NCBI RefSeq assembly: GCF_900148505.1 | Contig: NZ_FRXO01000001.1 | Span: 682,001 to 746,000, forward strand | Direction of reading: 5' to 3' | Source of the DNA: Pseudoxanthobacter soli DSM 19599 | Lineage (GTDB): Bacteria > Pseudomonadota > Alphaproteobacteria > Rhizobiales > Segnochrobactraceae | Length of the DNA stretch: 64,000 bases | Shown here: positions 11,614-21,030 of the stretch, piece after piece | How positions within the stretch are numbered: position 1 is the stretch's first letter | How the letters are laid out: every line of letters begins with the position of its first letter | The notes under the pieces: generated by a model | The model's input: the letters and a program-made list of their open reading frames with translations, nothing else | Databases searched by the model: none | Told to the model about the DNA's origin: nothing | Position numbers and translations under genes: made by a program

Positions 11614-12789
11614 TCAGTGCGCGTTGAGCCATTCCCCCAGTTCCTGGCGCTCGGCCTCGGTCATTCCGGTCTCGTTGCCGAGCGGCATGGTCTGGGATTG
11701 CACGGCCTGGGCCATGATGAGCGGCTTGTAGCGGATGAGGGCGGGCGGGCCGGTAAAGGCGATGTCCTTCGGGGGCGCGTCGATGCCGGCGTGGGTCGGT
11801 TTCACCGCGTGGCACATCACGCAGTGTTTATCGACGATCGCCATCACCTGCGCGTCGGAAACGGTTCCCTCGGACGTCGTTCTCGCCGGCGCCGTCAGGT
11901 ACACCAGGATACCGAGTCCGACAACTGCAACGGGAACCGTCCACGAATATTTATGGAAGGGATCGTGGGCGTCCGTTCGGTTGAGGAAGTGGCGGATGGA
12001 GCCGCCGACCACCACCACCAGCGCCACCACGAGCCAGCCCTGCGGATGCCCGGTCAGGAACGGGTAGTGGTTGCTCAGCATCATCAGGAGCACGGGCAGC
12101 GTCAGATAGTTGTTGTGCAGCGAGCGCTGCTTGCCCTCGCGCCCGTAGGCCGGATTGGGCTGTTCGCCGGCGATCAGCGACGCCACCACCTTCCGCTGGT
12201 TCGGGATGATCACCATGAACACGTTGAACGCCATGATGGTGCCGACGAAGGCACCGACATGCAGGAACGCGCCGCGGGCGGAAAAGATGTGGGTGTAGAG
12301 ATAGGCCGCCCCGATGATCAGGGCCATCACGCAGAGCGCGAGGGCGGCCGGATAGTTGATCAGCTTCGAACGGCACAGCCGGTTATAGATCAGCCAGCCG
12401 CCGATCAGCGTCGCGACCGACATCACCACGGCTTCGCCGGGCGTCATGTCGAGCACGTTCGGATCGATCAGGAACAGCCGGGCATTGGCGTAGTACTGGA
12501 TGATCAGCAGCGCGAAGCCCGACATCCAGGTGAGGTAGGCCTCCCACTTGTACCAGATCAGGTCCGGCGGCAGTTCGTCCGGCGCGACCAGATATTTCTC
12601 GACATGATAGAAGCCGCCGCCGTGAACCTGCCACGCGGTGCCGTAGACGCCGGGCCGCATCTTCTCCCGCTTGCGCAGTTCCAGATCGAGCGCGACGAAA
12701 TAGAACGATGCGCCGATCCAGCCGATGCCGACGACGAGGTGGAACCAGCGGGCGAGGAGATTGAGCCAATCGAGAAAGAAGGCGCTCAT
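11614..12789 (-). CDS. puuD: membrane urate oxidase PuuD with C-terminal cytochrome c domain
   Basis: The 391-residue integral membrane protein matches the PuuD/DUF989 family, which oxidises urate to 5-hydroxyisourate and passes electrons to the respiratory chain instead of making hydrogen peroxide. It starts with a membrane segment (FHLVVGIGWIGASFYFVAL), carries several further hydrophobic helices (VVMSVATLIGGWLIY, LALCVMALIIGAAYLY, GWLVVALVVVVGGSI, VPVAVVGLGILVYL) and ends in a c-type cytochrome domain with the haem motif CVMCH. The start MSAFFLDWLN at 12789 is family-like; the frame upstream is shadow. It replaces a soluble uricase in this cluster, between xdhC and uraD. Confidence 0.95.
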   Translation of the reverse strand: MSAFFLDWLNLLARWFHLVVGIGWIGASFYFVALDLELRKREKMRPGVYGTAWQVHGGGFYHVEKYLVAPDELPPDLIWYKWEAYLTWMSGFALLIIQYYANARLFLIDPNVLDMTPGEAVVMSVATLIGGWLIYNRLCRSKLINYPAALALCVMALIIGAAYLYTHIFSARGAFLHVGAFVGTIMAFNVFMVIIPNQRKVVASLIAGEQPNPAYGREGKQRSLHNNYLTLPVLLMMLSNHYPFLTGHPQGWLVVALVVVVGGSIRHFLNRTDAHDPFHKYSWTVPVAVVGLGILVYLTAPARTTSEGTVSDAQVMAIVDKHCVMCHAVKPTHAGIDAPPKDIAFTGPPALIRYKPLIMAQAVQSQTMPLGNETGMTEAERQELGEWLNAH

Positions 12790-12937
12790 GAAGCGGGGCG
12801 CTCCGGTGGAAAGGGCGGGGTCGGCAGGCGGTACGAAAGGCAGCAATTCAGAAGGCAGGCGGTTCAGAAGGCAGGCGGTTCGAAGACCGGGACGGCCGAT
12901 CGGCAACGTCGTCGGTCTCCGGGATCAGTCACGTACT

Positions 12938-13957
12938 TCAGGCCTGGGCGGACAGGGGTGCACGCAGGTCCACCGGGCGTCCGCCGGCGACAGGCGACAG
13001 CGCGGCGATGCACTGCTCATCCCGGACCAGCAGTTCGCAGGCCGTGGCCGCGGCGATCACCGCGGGCAGTTTGGATTTCAGCGCGGTGCCGCCGATGGGA
13101 CAGACGAGATCCGCGACACGCGTCGCCGCCCGCCCGGCCTCGGTCAGGCGGCGTTCGAACCGCGCGCGCTTGGTGGCACTCCCGATCACCCCGACATAGG
13201 GAAACCGCGCCGCATCGGCGGCGAGCGCCGCGTCGACGATGGCGAGATCGAGCGAATGGCTGTGGGTCATCACCACGACGAAGCTGCCCTCCGGCGCGGC
13301 CGCAAGGGTGTCCGCCGGATCGCCCAGCAGCGACACGCCGGCATTCGCCGGCACATGGGCCGGGAAGGCATCCGGGCGCGGGTCGAACCATGCGACCGAC
13401 ACCGGCAGCGGCGCCAGCGCCATCACGAGGGCGCGACCGACGTGGCCGGCGCCGAACAGGAACACGGACCGGCGCCGTTCGCCGAACACCTCGGTCAGCA
13501 GACCGTCATCGTCGAGCCGTGCGCCCACGGGCCCCGCGAGCGTGTCGACGGCGTCGCGCTCCAGCGCTTCGGCGCTGCGCCGGAACCGCGCGACGGTCGT
13601 GAACGGCCCAGCCTTCGCACGTTCGGCAAGCGCCTTGGCCGCCGGCAGGTCGGATGCGTCCAGCACCTCGGTGATCAGCCCGACCTGGCCGCCGCAGCAC
13701 TGGCCAAGTTCGGGACCGAGCGCGATGCGCGACAGCCGCACGCTGCGCCTGCCGGATCCGAGGTCGCGGCTTGCCTCGGCGATCGCCCGCCATTCCAGCG
13801 CGCCGCCGCCGATGGTGCCGCGGAAGCGGCCGTCCGGCCACACCACCAGCCGCGCCCCGGCCTCGCGTGGCGACGAGCCGCGCACCTCGACGACGGTCAC
13901 GAGGGCCGCGCGTCCGACGGTCTCCAGGGCCTCGGCGACTGCCTGCCAGACCTCCAT
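12938..13957 (-). CDS. xdhC: xanthine dehydrogenase accessory protein XdhC
   Basis: The 339-residue protein is the chaperone that sulfurates and inserts the molybdenum cofactor into XdhB. The N-terminal half has VVEVRGSSPREAGARLVV and the GQCCGG cysteine motif linked to cofactor binding; the C-terminal half is a Rossmann-like domain (FLFGAGHVGRALVMAL) with a late PYVGVIGSATKRARFERRL segment. It lies 10 bases downstream of xdhB and 148 bases upstream of puuD. Length and motifs look complete. Confidence 0.96.
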   Translation of the reverse strand: MEVWQAVAEALETVGRAALVTVVEVRGSSPREAGARLVVWPDGRFRGTIGGGALEWRAIAEASRDLGSGRRSVRLSRIALGPELGQCCGGQVGLITEVLDASDLPAAKALAERAKAGPFTTVARFRRSAEALERDAVDTLAGPVGARLDDDGLLTEVFGERRRSVFLFGAGHVGRALVMALAPLPVSVAWFDPRPDAFPAHVPANAGVSLLGDPADTLAAAPEGSFVVVMTHSHSLDLAIVDAALAADAARFPYVGVIGSATKRARFERRLTEAGRAATRVADLVCPIGGTALKSKLPAVIAAATACELLVRDEQCIAALSPVAGGRPVDLRAPLSAQA

Positions 13958-13967
13958 CGCGCCCCTC

Positions 13968-16358
13968 CTACGCCCGGTCCACCAGCGCCTTCACGGCGCG
14001 ACGCACCGCTTCCGGCGTCGCGGGGGCATCGAGCGGCACCGGCGCGCCGGGCTTCAGGCTGCCGACGGCGCGGCCGATGGCGGAGAAGACCGAGATCGGC
14101 AGCATCAGAGGCGGCTCGCCGACCGCCTTGGAGCGGTAGACCGTGTCGACCGCGTTGCCGCCGCTCTCGTAGAGCTCGACCCGGAAATCGGCCGGAACGT
14201 CGGTCGCGGTCGGGATCTTGTAGGTCGACGGCGCGTGGGTGCGCAGGCGGCCTTCGGCGTCGTAGACCAGTTCCTCGGTCGTCAGCCAGCCCATGCCCTG
14301 CACGAAGCCGCCCTCGATCTGGCCGATATCGATCGCCGGGTTGAGCGACCGGCCGACATCGTGCAGCACGTCCACCCGGTCGACCCGCGTCTCGCCGGTC
14401 AGGGTGTCGACCGTCACCTCCGAGCACGAGACGCCCCAGGCGAAGTAGTAGAACGGCCGCCCCTTGGCGACGCTCCGGTCCCACACGAGGTCCGGGGTGG
14501 CGTAGTAGCCGGTCGAGGAAAGCCCGACCTTGCCGGCGTGGGACGACTTCGCGGCGGCGGCGAACGTCATCCGCTCGTTGCCCACCACCACGTGGTCGTC
14601 GGCGAACACCACGCTTTCCGGCGGCACGCCGCCGTGAACGTTCGCGAGGTGGGACGCCATGCGGTCGCGGATCGCCTGGGCCGCGAGCAGGGCGGCCATG
14701 CCGTTGAGATCGGTGCCGGAGGACGCCGCCGTCGGCGAGGTGTTCGGCACCTTCGCCGTCGTCGTGGCGGTGATGTGCACCATGTCGAGGCTGATGCCGA
14801 ACACCTCGGCCACCACCTGGGCGACCTTGACGTAGAGCCCCTGCCCCATCTCGGTGCCGCCGTGATTGAGGTGGACCGAGCCGTCGGTATAGACGTGCAC
14901 CAGCGCGCCGGCCTGGTTCAGGTGGGTCAGCGTGAACGAGATGCCGAACTTCACCGGCGTGATGGCGATGCCCTTGCGCAGGAACGGACTGTTCGCGTTG
15001 AAGGCGTCGATGGCGGCGGCGCGGGCGCGGTATTCGCTCGTCTCGGCAAGCCGCAGCATCATTTCGCGGCCGAGATTCTGCTGGACCTTCATGCCGTAGG
15101 GCGTCTCGTCGCGCTCGCCCTCGCCATAGAGGTTGGCGAGGCGCACGTCGAACGGATCGCGGCCGGTGCGCAGCGCGATCTCGTCCATCAGCCGCTCGGC
15201 CGCAAGCACGCCCTGCGGCCCGCCGAAGCCGCGGAAGGCGGTGTTGGACACCGTGTCGGTCTTCAGGCGGCGGCTGTTGATCGCCACTTCCGGGTAATAA
15301 TAGGCGTTGTCGGCATGGAACATCGCGCGGTCGCAGATGCCGATCGAGAGGTCCACCGAGTGCCCGCAGCGGGCGAACTGGTCGTGGATGACGGCTTCGA
15401 GACGGCCTTCCGCGTCGATGCGGGCGCGGTAGTTGACGCGGAAATCGTGGCGCTTGCCGGTCATCGCCATGTCGTCGTCGCGGTCGAGCCGGACTTTCGC
15501 CGGCCGGCCCGTGACGTGGGCGGCGAGCGCGGCGAGCGCGGCCCACTGCGAGGCCTGGCTCTCCTTGCCGCCGAAGGCCCCGCCCATGCGGCGCACCTCG
15601 GCGGTCACCCGCGCGTTCGGCAGGCCGAGAACGTGGGCGACGAGGTGCTGGACCTCGCTCGGATGCTGGGTCGAGGCGAACACATGCATCTCGCCATCCT
15701 CGCCCGGCACCGCGAGCGAGATCTGGCCTTCGAGATAGAAATGCTCCTGGCCGCCGATGAGGATCGAGCCTTCCACCACCGCCTCGGGCTCCGCCGCCGC
15801 GATCGCCGCCTCGGCATCGCCACGCACGAAAGCATAGGACGGCAGGATGTCCGGCCGGTCGGAGGCGATGGCCTGGTCGACGGTCACGATCGGCGTCTCC
15901 GCTTCGACGTCGACGCGCCCGAGGCGCGCGGCGCGCCGCGCCGCCTCGCGGGTTTCGGCCACAACCGCGAACACCGGCTGGCCGTGGAAGCGGATCTCGG
16001 TTTCCGCCAGCAGCGGATCGTCGTGGAAGCCAGAAGGCGAGATGTCGTTATGGCCGGGAACATTGGCCGCCGTCAGCACGGCGACGACGCCCGGAAACGC
16101 CTTCACCGCCGCGAGATCGAGCCCGACGATCCGCCCCTTGGCGGCCTGCCTGGCGTAGCCCGGAACGACGTGGAGCGTGCCGACGGGCTCGCGCACGTCG
16201 TCGATATAGGCGGCCGTGCCGGAAACGTGCCGCGCCGCGCTGTCATGGAAGCGCGAGGTGTGGACCACGCGCGTCTGGAACGGCGTCACGCCCGGCCGGT
16301 CCTCCGGCCGCACGTCGAGAGCGACCGCGGCATGTTCGCTTTCAGAGCGAAGCGGCAT
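13968..16358 (-). CDS. xdhB: xanthine dehydrogenase, molybdopterin-binding subunit
   Basis: The 796-residue catalytic subunit hydroxylates hypoxanthine and xanthine to urate at a molybdenum centre. Recognisable segments are GTAAYIDDVREPVGTLH at the start of the first domain, GGAFGGKESQASQWAALAAL and AFRGFGGPQG for molybdopterin contacts, GQGLYVKVAQVVAEVF, and VGEPPLMLPIS near the C-terminus, which holds the expected catalytic glutamate. ATG at 16358 (MPLRSESEHA) lies 17 bases inside the end of xdhA, so the subunit genes overlap and are probably co-translated. The partner is XdhA and the maturation factor XdhC follows. Confidence 0.97.
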   Translation of the reverse strand: MPLRSESEHAAVALDVRPEDRPGVTPFQTRVVHTSRFHDSAARHVSGTAAYIDDVREPVGTLHVVPGYARQAAKGRIVGLDLAAVKAFPGVVAVLTAANVPGHNDISPSGFHDDPLLAETEIRFHGQPVFAVVAETREAARRAARLGRVDVEAETPIVTVDQAIASDRPDILPSYAFVRGDAEAAIAAAEPEAVVEGSILIGGQEHFYLEGQISLAVPGEDGEMHVFASTQHPSEVQHLVAHVLGLPNARVTAEVRRMGGAFGGKESQASQWAALAALAAHVTGRPAKVRLDRDDDMAMTGKRHDFRVNYRARIDAEGRLEAVIHDQFARCGHSVDLSIGICDRAMFHADNAYYYPEVAINSRRLKTDTVSNTAFRGFGGPQGVLAAERLMDEIALRTGRDPFDVRLANLYGEGERDETPYGMKVQQNLGREMMLRLAETSEYRARAAAIDAFNANSPFLRKGIAITPVKFGISFTLTHLNQAGALVHVYTDGSVHLNHGGTEMGQGLYVKVAQVVAEVFGISLDMVHITATTTAKVPNTSPTAASSGTDLNGMAALLAAQAIRDRMASHLANVHGGVPPESVVFADDHVVVGNERMTFAAAAKSSHAGKVGLSSTGYYATPDLVWDRSVAKGRPFYYFAWGVSCSEVTVDTLTGETRVDRVDVLHDVGRSLNPAIDIGQIEGGFVQGMGWLTTEELVYDAEGRLRTHAPSTYKIPTATDVPADFRVELYESGGNAVDTVYRSKAVGEPPLMLPISVFSAIGRAVGSLKPGAPVPLDAPATPEAVRRAVKALVDRA

Positions 16359-17823
16359 CGGCAACCTCCCGGAACCCGCGGACGCGCGTGGTCGTCGTCG
16401 CCTCGCCGCCCGCCTCCACCAGAGCCTTGACCAGAAGCGAGCCGGCGGCGTCGAGCCGATAGGCGGCGCTCGCCCGCATGTCGTCGATCGGGGCGAAGTC
16501 CTCGGCGAGCACGCCCGCAACCGCGAGCGCGGCGGAAAGATCGCCCACCCGGCAGCCGATCACGGCCCGTTCCGCCGCCGCCGCGCGCTTCGGCGTCGCC
16601 GCCATGCCGCCGAACGCGATCCGAGCCGCGGCGACCCTGCCGTCCGCGACGCGGAACCGGAAGGCGGCCATGACGGCCGAGATGTCCTGGTCATGGCGCT
16701 TGGCGAGCTTGTAGGCGCGGTACACGTCGCCCTCCCCGAGCCTGGGCAGCACGAGCCGGGCGACGATCTCGCCCGGCCGGCGGTCCTGCTTGCCGTAGGC
16801 GATGAAGAAATCCTCCAGCGGCAGGGTGCGTTCCCCGGCCGCGCTCGCCAGCACCACCTCGGCACCGAGCGCGATCAGCGCGGGCGGCGTGTCGCCGATG
16901 GGCGAACCGTTGGCGACATTGCCGCCGACCGTGCCGGCCGCGCGCACCTGCCGCGAACCGATCCGCCGCCAGAGGACCGCGAGATCGGCATCGACGGCGT
17001 CGATGAACGGCTCGACGGCATTGTAGGTGGCGCCGGCGCCGATGATCAGGCTGTCGGCCGCCTCCTCGATCCGCTTCAACTCGGCGACGCGGCCAAGCCA
17101 GATCACCTTCGGCAGGTCGCGCAGCGCCTTTGTGATCCAGAGGCCGACATCCGTCGCCCCGGCCACGATCACCGCATCCGGATGGCGGCCATAGAGCGCG
17201 AGGAGGGCGGAAAGGCTCGCCGGGGCGGCGAAGAACCGCTCCTCGCCGCCGAGGATCACGTCCTCGTCGTCGGCAAGCGCGGCGAGCGCGGTCGCCTTGC
17301 CCGCCGAGGCCGCGGAGAACACGTCGCGGGCGCCATGTCCGCACACGCCGAGCGCGGCGTCCGCGATCGGCCGGTAGCCGGTGCAGCGGCAGAGATTGCC
17401 GGCGAGCCACTCGTTCAGGCCCTGGCGGTCGACCGGCCGGCCGTCCTGATAGAGCGCGAACAGCGACATCACGAAGCCGGGCGTGCAGAAGCCGCACTGG
17501 GAGGCATGGTGCTGCACCATCGCCTCCTGGATCGGATGCAGGTTCTCGGGCGTGCCGAGATCCTCGACCGTCACCACCTCCGCGCCGTCCGCCATGCCGG
17601 CGAGGTGGATGCAGGCATTGACGGGTTCGTAGATCATGCGGCCGTCGTGCGGACGGCCGATGGCCACCGTGCAGGCGCCGCAATCGCCCTCGTTGCAGCC
17701 TTCCTTAGTGCCCTTCGCGCCTTCGCGCAGGCGCAGATAGTCGAGCAGCGTCTCGGTCGGCTTCAGGTCGCGGATCTCGACCGTGCGTCCCCGGCGGATG
17801 AAGCGGATGCGGTCGCGCGCCAT
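16342..17823 (-). CDS. xdhA: xanthine dehydrogenase, small subunit (2Fe-2S and FAD)
   Basis: The 493-residue electron-transfer subunit carries two iron-sulfur clusters and FAD and reduces NAD. The plant-ferredoxin-like cluster motif is GCNEGDCGACTVAIG; the second cluster uses CGFCTPGF and LCRCTGYRPI. The FAD-binding domain follows (IVAGATDVGLWI, then GTVGGNVANGSPIGDTPPAL), and the C-terminal domain ends near the xdhB overlap. ATG at 17823 (MARDRIRF) is four bases downstream of the uraH stop, indicating one transcript. All cluster cysteines expected for the family appear present. Confidence 0.97.
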   Translation of the reverse strand: MARDRIRFIRRGRTVEIRDLKPTETLLDYLRLREGAKGTKEGCNEGDCGACTVAIGRPHDGRMIYEPVNACIHLAGMADGAEVVTVEDLGTPENLHPIQEAMVQHHASQCGFCTPGFVMSLFALYQDGRPVDRQGLNEWLAGNLCRCTGYRPIADAALGVCGHGARDVFSAASAGKATALAALADDEDVILGGEERFFAAPASLSALLALYGRHPDAVIVAGATDVGLWITKALRDLPKVIWLGRVAELKRIEEAADSLIIGAGATYNAVEPFIDAVDADLAVLWRRIGSRQVRAAGTVGGNVANGSPIGDTPPALIALGAEVVLASAAGERTLPLEDFFIAYGKQDRRPGEIVARLVLPRLGEGDVYRAYKLAKRHDQDISAVMAAFRFRVADGRVAAARIAFGGMAATPKRAAAAERAVIGCRVGDLSAALAVAGVLAEDFAPIDDMRASAAYRLDAAGSLLVKALVEAGGEATTTTRVRGFREVADAASL

Positions 17824-17827
17824 CGGC

Positions 17828-18205
17828 TCAGCTCCCCCTGTAGGTCGAATAGCCATAGGGCGAGAGCAGCAGCGGCACATGATAGTGCGCGGCCGAATCG
17901 GCGATGCCGAAGCGGATCGGGATCTCGTCGAGGAACGGCGGGTCCGGCAGCGGGTGGCCGTTGGCGGCGAGATAGCGCTTCGTCGCGAACACCAGCTCGT
18001 AGAGGCCCGGCTCGAAGTCTGTGCCCGCGAGAAGCGGGCCGTCGCAGCGGCCGTCGTGGTTGGTGACGGCGCTCGCGATCTCCACCCGTCCGGTCTCGGT
18101 CAGACGCCACAGCGTGACCGGAATGCCCGCGGCCGGGCGGCCGGCGGCGGTGTCGAGCACGTGGGTCGAAAGCCAGCCCTTGGGCACGCCGTCGTTCATC
18201 GTCAT
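17828..18205 (-). CDS. uraH: 5-hydroxyisourate hydrolase (transthyretin-like)
   Basis: The 125-residue protein hydrolyses 5-hydroxyisourate, the PuuD product, to OHCU. It begins [19 protein letters not shown], the standard family N-terminus with a catalytic histidine, continues with [12 protein letters not shown], and ends in the diagnostic tetrapeptide YRGS. It is the first gene of the eight-gene purine cluster, so its upstream region should hold the main promoter. A GC-rich hairpin (GGGCGCC-GGC-GGCGCCC) at 18226-18242 lies in the putative leader. ATG at 18205 follows AGAGG; an ATG six bases later is also possible. Confidence 0.97.
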   Translation of the reverse strand: MTMNDGVPKGWLSTHVLDTAAGRPAAGIPVTLWRLTETGRVEIASAVTNHDGRCDGPLLAGTDFEPGLYELVFATKRYLAANGHPLPDPPFLDEIPIRFGIADSAAHYHVPLLLSPYGYSTYRGS

Positions 18206-18310
18206 TCAGCGCCTCTTGCCGTCAGGGGCGCCGGCGGCGCCCACCTGGGCTTGTATCGCCGGCATCGTGCGCCAGCGCCCGGCATCGGCGCAATGCACAA
18301 TCTGCACCCA

Positions 18311-18327
18311 TGCATAAGGAGTATGCA
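18311..18327. promoter_or_regulatory. inverted repeat TGCATA-N5-TATGCA upstream of uraH
   Basis: The 18206-18506 gap holds no gene. About 105 bases before uraH a perfect 6-bp inverted repeat with a 5-base spacer (AGGAG) occurs, with extra TGCA tetranucleotides at about 18293-18306. It is well placed to be an operator for the purine cluster. The regulator is not in the window and the site is inferred from symmetry only. Confidence 0.4.
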
Positions 18328-18434
18328 GCAGCGATCCCGCCGCCGGAAGCGCCGCCGCAGCGGGGTGTGGCGCCACGGTGCCGCACCCCCCGATGGAGAA
18401 CCCTGCGATCGAATGGTGTCGTCCGATCGCCTAA

Positions 18435-18458
18435 AATCGCGGGGAATCCCCCGCGATT
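18435..18458 (-). terminator. terminator of the quinone oxidoreductase gene
   Basis: A perfect 10-bp stem (AATCGCGGGG / CCCCGCGATT) with a 4-base loop lies about 50 bases past the minus-strand stop at 18507. On that strand it is followed by TTAGG after the AATT-containing stem end, giving a short U-tract. Confidence 0.75.
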
Positions 18459-18506
18459 CAGCGGGTCAGATTCCTGTCGCTTGAACTCCCCTGTCCCGCA
18501 CGCGCA

Positions 18507-19508
18507 TCAGGGAATCAGCACCGTCGAGCCGGTGGTGCGGCGCGCCTCGAGATCGGCATGGGCACGGGCGGCATCGGCGAGCGGATATTCATTGTCGACG
18601 CGGATCGTGACGATGCCGCTGCCGACCGCCGAGAACAGGTCGGCCGCCGTCTCGACGAGGTCCTCCCGCGTGCCGGTATAGTGCGCCAGCGAGGGGCGCG
18701 TCATGAATAGCGACCCCTTCGAGGACAGGAGCGTCGGCGGGAACGGCGGCACCATGCCGGACGACTGCCCGAACGTGACCCATAGCCCGCGCGGCTTCAC
18801 GCAGTCGAGCGAGGCCGGGAACGTGTCCTTGCCGACCGAATCGTAGACGACGTCCACGCCCTTGCCGCCCGTGATCTCGCGGGTGCGCGCGACGAAGTCC
18901 TCGCGGGAATAGTCGATCACATGGTCGAAGCCGTGGGCCAGGGCAAGCTCGGCCTTGGCGGGAGAACTGACAGTGCCGATGGTCACCGCGCCGAGATGGC
19001 GCGCCCACTGGCCGAAGATGAGCCCGACGCCGCCCGCCGCCGCATGAAACAGGATGGTGGTGCCGGGGCTGACCGGATAGGTCCGCCGCAGCAGGTACTG
19101 CACGGTCATGCCCTTCAGCATCATCGCCGCGGCGGTCTTGTCGTCGATGGTCTCGGGGATCTTCACGAGGCGGGCGGCAGGCGCCAGCCGGACCTGCGCG
19201 TAGGCGCCGTCGCCGAGCACGTACGCCACGCGGTCGCCCGGCGCGAGGCCGGCAACGCCCTCGCCGACCGATTCGACCACACCCGCGCCCTCTCCACCCA
19301 GCACCAGCGGCAGCGACGCCGCCTTGTAGACCCCGCTGCGCTGGTAGACGTCGATGAAGTTGAGCCCGACGGCGCGGTTGGCGATCCGAACCTCGCCGGG
19401 GCCGGGCGGCGGCACTGCGACCTCCTCGTACCGCAATACCTCCGGACCGCCATAGTCGTGGAGCCTGATGGCGTGGGCATTGATAGTGGTGGACTGCGTA
19501 TCGGCCAT
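18507..19508 (-). CDS. NADPH:quinone oxidoreductase, zeta-crystallin type
   Basis: The 333-residue medium-chain dehydrogenase/reductase lacks the catalytic zinc ligands of alcohol dehydrogenases and matches QorA/zeta-crystallin enzymes. The N-terminal domain includes LNFIDVYQRSGVYK and LVLGGEGAGVVESVG; the Rossmann NADPH-binding motif is FHAAAGGVGLIFGQWA; the C-terminus is RRTTGSTVLIP. It would reduce quinones by one or two electrons in the cytosol. It is a single-gene unit with its own terminator, divergent from the UbiH-like gene across about 206 bases with no recognised element. Confidence 0.92.
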   Translation of the reverse strand: MADTQSTTINAHAIRLHDYGGPEVLRYEEVAVPPPGPGEVRIANRAVGLNFIDVYQRSGVYKAASLPLVLGGEGAGVVESVGEGVAGLAPGDRVAYVLGDGAYAQVRLAPAARLVKIPETIDDKTAAAMMLKGMTVQYLLRRTYPVSPGTTILFHAAAGGVGLIFGQWARHLGAVTIGTVSSPAKAELALAHGFDHVIDYSREDFVARTREITGGKGVDVVYDSVGKDTFPASLDCVKPRGLWVTFGQSSGMVPPFPPTLLSSKGSLFMTRPSLAHYTGTREDLVETAADLFSAVGSGIVTIRVDNEYPLADAARAHADLEARRTTGSTVLIP

Positions 19509-19715
19509 TGTCGGCGCTCCTCGATGGTCTTACATGGCCGGGTTCCGGTCCGCAGCGATGCGGCCGGCCCCGGTGCGGCCAGCCACACGGCTGCCGCGAC
19601 GGCAGGCCGCGCGGAGGGTCGCCGCCCGGATCGTTTTATCAAGATGCCGGCAACCCCGCCACGCAGGGGATGCCGGCGCCACCGCGCCTGCGGTGCAGCA
19701 TGAGGGATTGGAACC

Positions 19716-21008
19716 ATGGCGGACGGACTGGCGAGCGCATCGGCGGACGAACCCGTGGCAGCCGGAGAGGCCCCCCTGTCCCCGGCACACACGGACGGCG
19801 ACATCGTCGCGGAGATCGCCGTGGTCGGCGCCGGGCCGACCGGCATGGCCGCCGCCCTCGCCTTCGCCGCCGCCGGCATCGACACGGTGCTGATCGGGCC
19901 GCCGACGGGCGCCGATCCGCGCACCACCGCGCTCCTCGGCGCCTCCGCCGACGTGCTGCGCGAGATCGGCGTCTGGCAGCATGTCGAGGCGGCATCGACG
20001 CCGCTCGAGACCATGCGGCTGATCGACGACACCGGCCGGCTGGTGCGCGCGCCGGAAGTGACGTTCCATGCCGGCGAACTCGACCTCGACGCCTTCGGCT
20101 GGAACGTCGCCAACGAGGCCCTCAACGAAGGCTTCGCCACGGCCGTCGCCGCGGCCTCCAACCTGCTCCACCGGCCGGTGACGGCCGACGGATTCGAGAT
20201 CGATGCCGCCGGCGTGACGGTGAAGACAGCCAGAGGCAGCGTGCGGGCCCGATTGCTGGTGGCCGCCGACGGTGCGCGCTCGCCCGCGCGCGAGGCTGCC
20301 GGCCTCGACGTGATCTCGTGGTCCTATCCGCAGGCGGCCTTCGTCACCACGCTCTCGCACGTGCGCTCGCACGGCCTCGCCTCGACCGAGTTCCACACGA
20401 CGACGGGTCCGTTCACGCTGGTGCCGCTCGCCGGACGGCGGTCGAGCCTCGTTTGGGTGGAGCGGCCGGAGCGGGCGAATGCCCTCGCCGCACTTGCCGA
20501 CGGCGTGCTGTCGCGCGAGATCGAGCGGCGCGCCCATTCGATCCTCGGGGCGATGCAGGTCGACGGCCCCCGCGGCGTGCTGCCGCTTTCAACCCATGTC
20601 GCCCGGCGCTTCGCCGGCAACCGCGTCGCGCTGATCGGAGAGGCCGGCCACCGCATCCCGCCGATCGGCGCCCAGGGCCTCAATCTCGGCCTTCGCGACG
20701 TCAGGAGCCTCGCCGCCCTGGTGTCGGAGGAAACGCGCTGCAACGGCGATCCGGGCAAGGCCGGCGTGCTCGACGCCTACGACCGTGCACGACGGACGGA
20801 CGTAGCGGGACGTGCGGTCGGGGTCGATCTTCTAAACCGCAGCCTGCTGTCGGATTTCCTGCCGCTGCAGCTCGCCCGCTCGGTCGGGCTCTATGCGGCC
20901 GCCGAGTTCCCGCCGCTGCGCCGCCTTCTCATGCGCGGCGGCCTCGGTCCCGGCGCGCTGCCCGCGGGCCGCCCCCGCCGTCCACTGGTCGCCTCCGGCG
21001 GCTTCTGA
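19716..21008 (+). CDS. UbiH/UbiF-family FAD-dependent monooxygenase
   Basis: The 430-residue flavoprotein has the dinucleotide-binding motif AVVGAGPTGMAAALAFAAAG after a 30-residue non-conserved N-terminus, the RLLVAADGARSPAREAAGL segment characteristic of flavin hydroxylases, and the second FAD motif ALIGEAGHRIPPIGAQGLNL. The last has GEAGH where most relatives have GDAAH, a conservative change. Family members hydroxylate the ubiquinone ring at C5, C6 or C1; which position is served here cannot be told. A downstream acyltransferase gene follows after about 20 bases and is probably co-transcribed. ATG at 19716 is preceded by GGATTGGA. Confidence 0.9.
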   Translation: MADGLASASADEPVAAGEAPLSPAHTDGDIVAEIAVVGAGPTGMAAALAFAAAGIDTVLIGPPTGADPRTTALLGASADVLREIGVWQHVEAASTPLETMRLIDDTGRLVRAPEVTFHAGELDLDAFGWNVANEALNEGFATAVAAASNLLHRPVTADGFEIDAAGVTVKTARGSVRARLLVAADGARSPAREAAGLDVISWSYPQAAFVTTLSHVRSHGLASTEFHTTTGPFTLVPLAGRRSSLVWVERPERANALAALADGVLSREIERRAHSILGAMQVDGPRGVLPLSTHVARRFAGNRVALIGEAGHRIPPIGAQGLNLGLRDVRSLAALVSEETRCNGDPGKAGVLDAYDRARRTDVAGRAVGVDLLNRSLLSDFLPLQLARSVGLYAAAEFPPLRRLLMRGGLGPGALPAGRPRRPLVASGGF

Positions 21009-21030
21009 GACCGTGGGGCCCGGGCATCAC

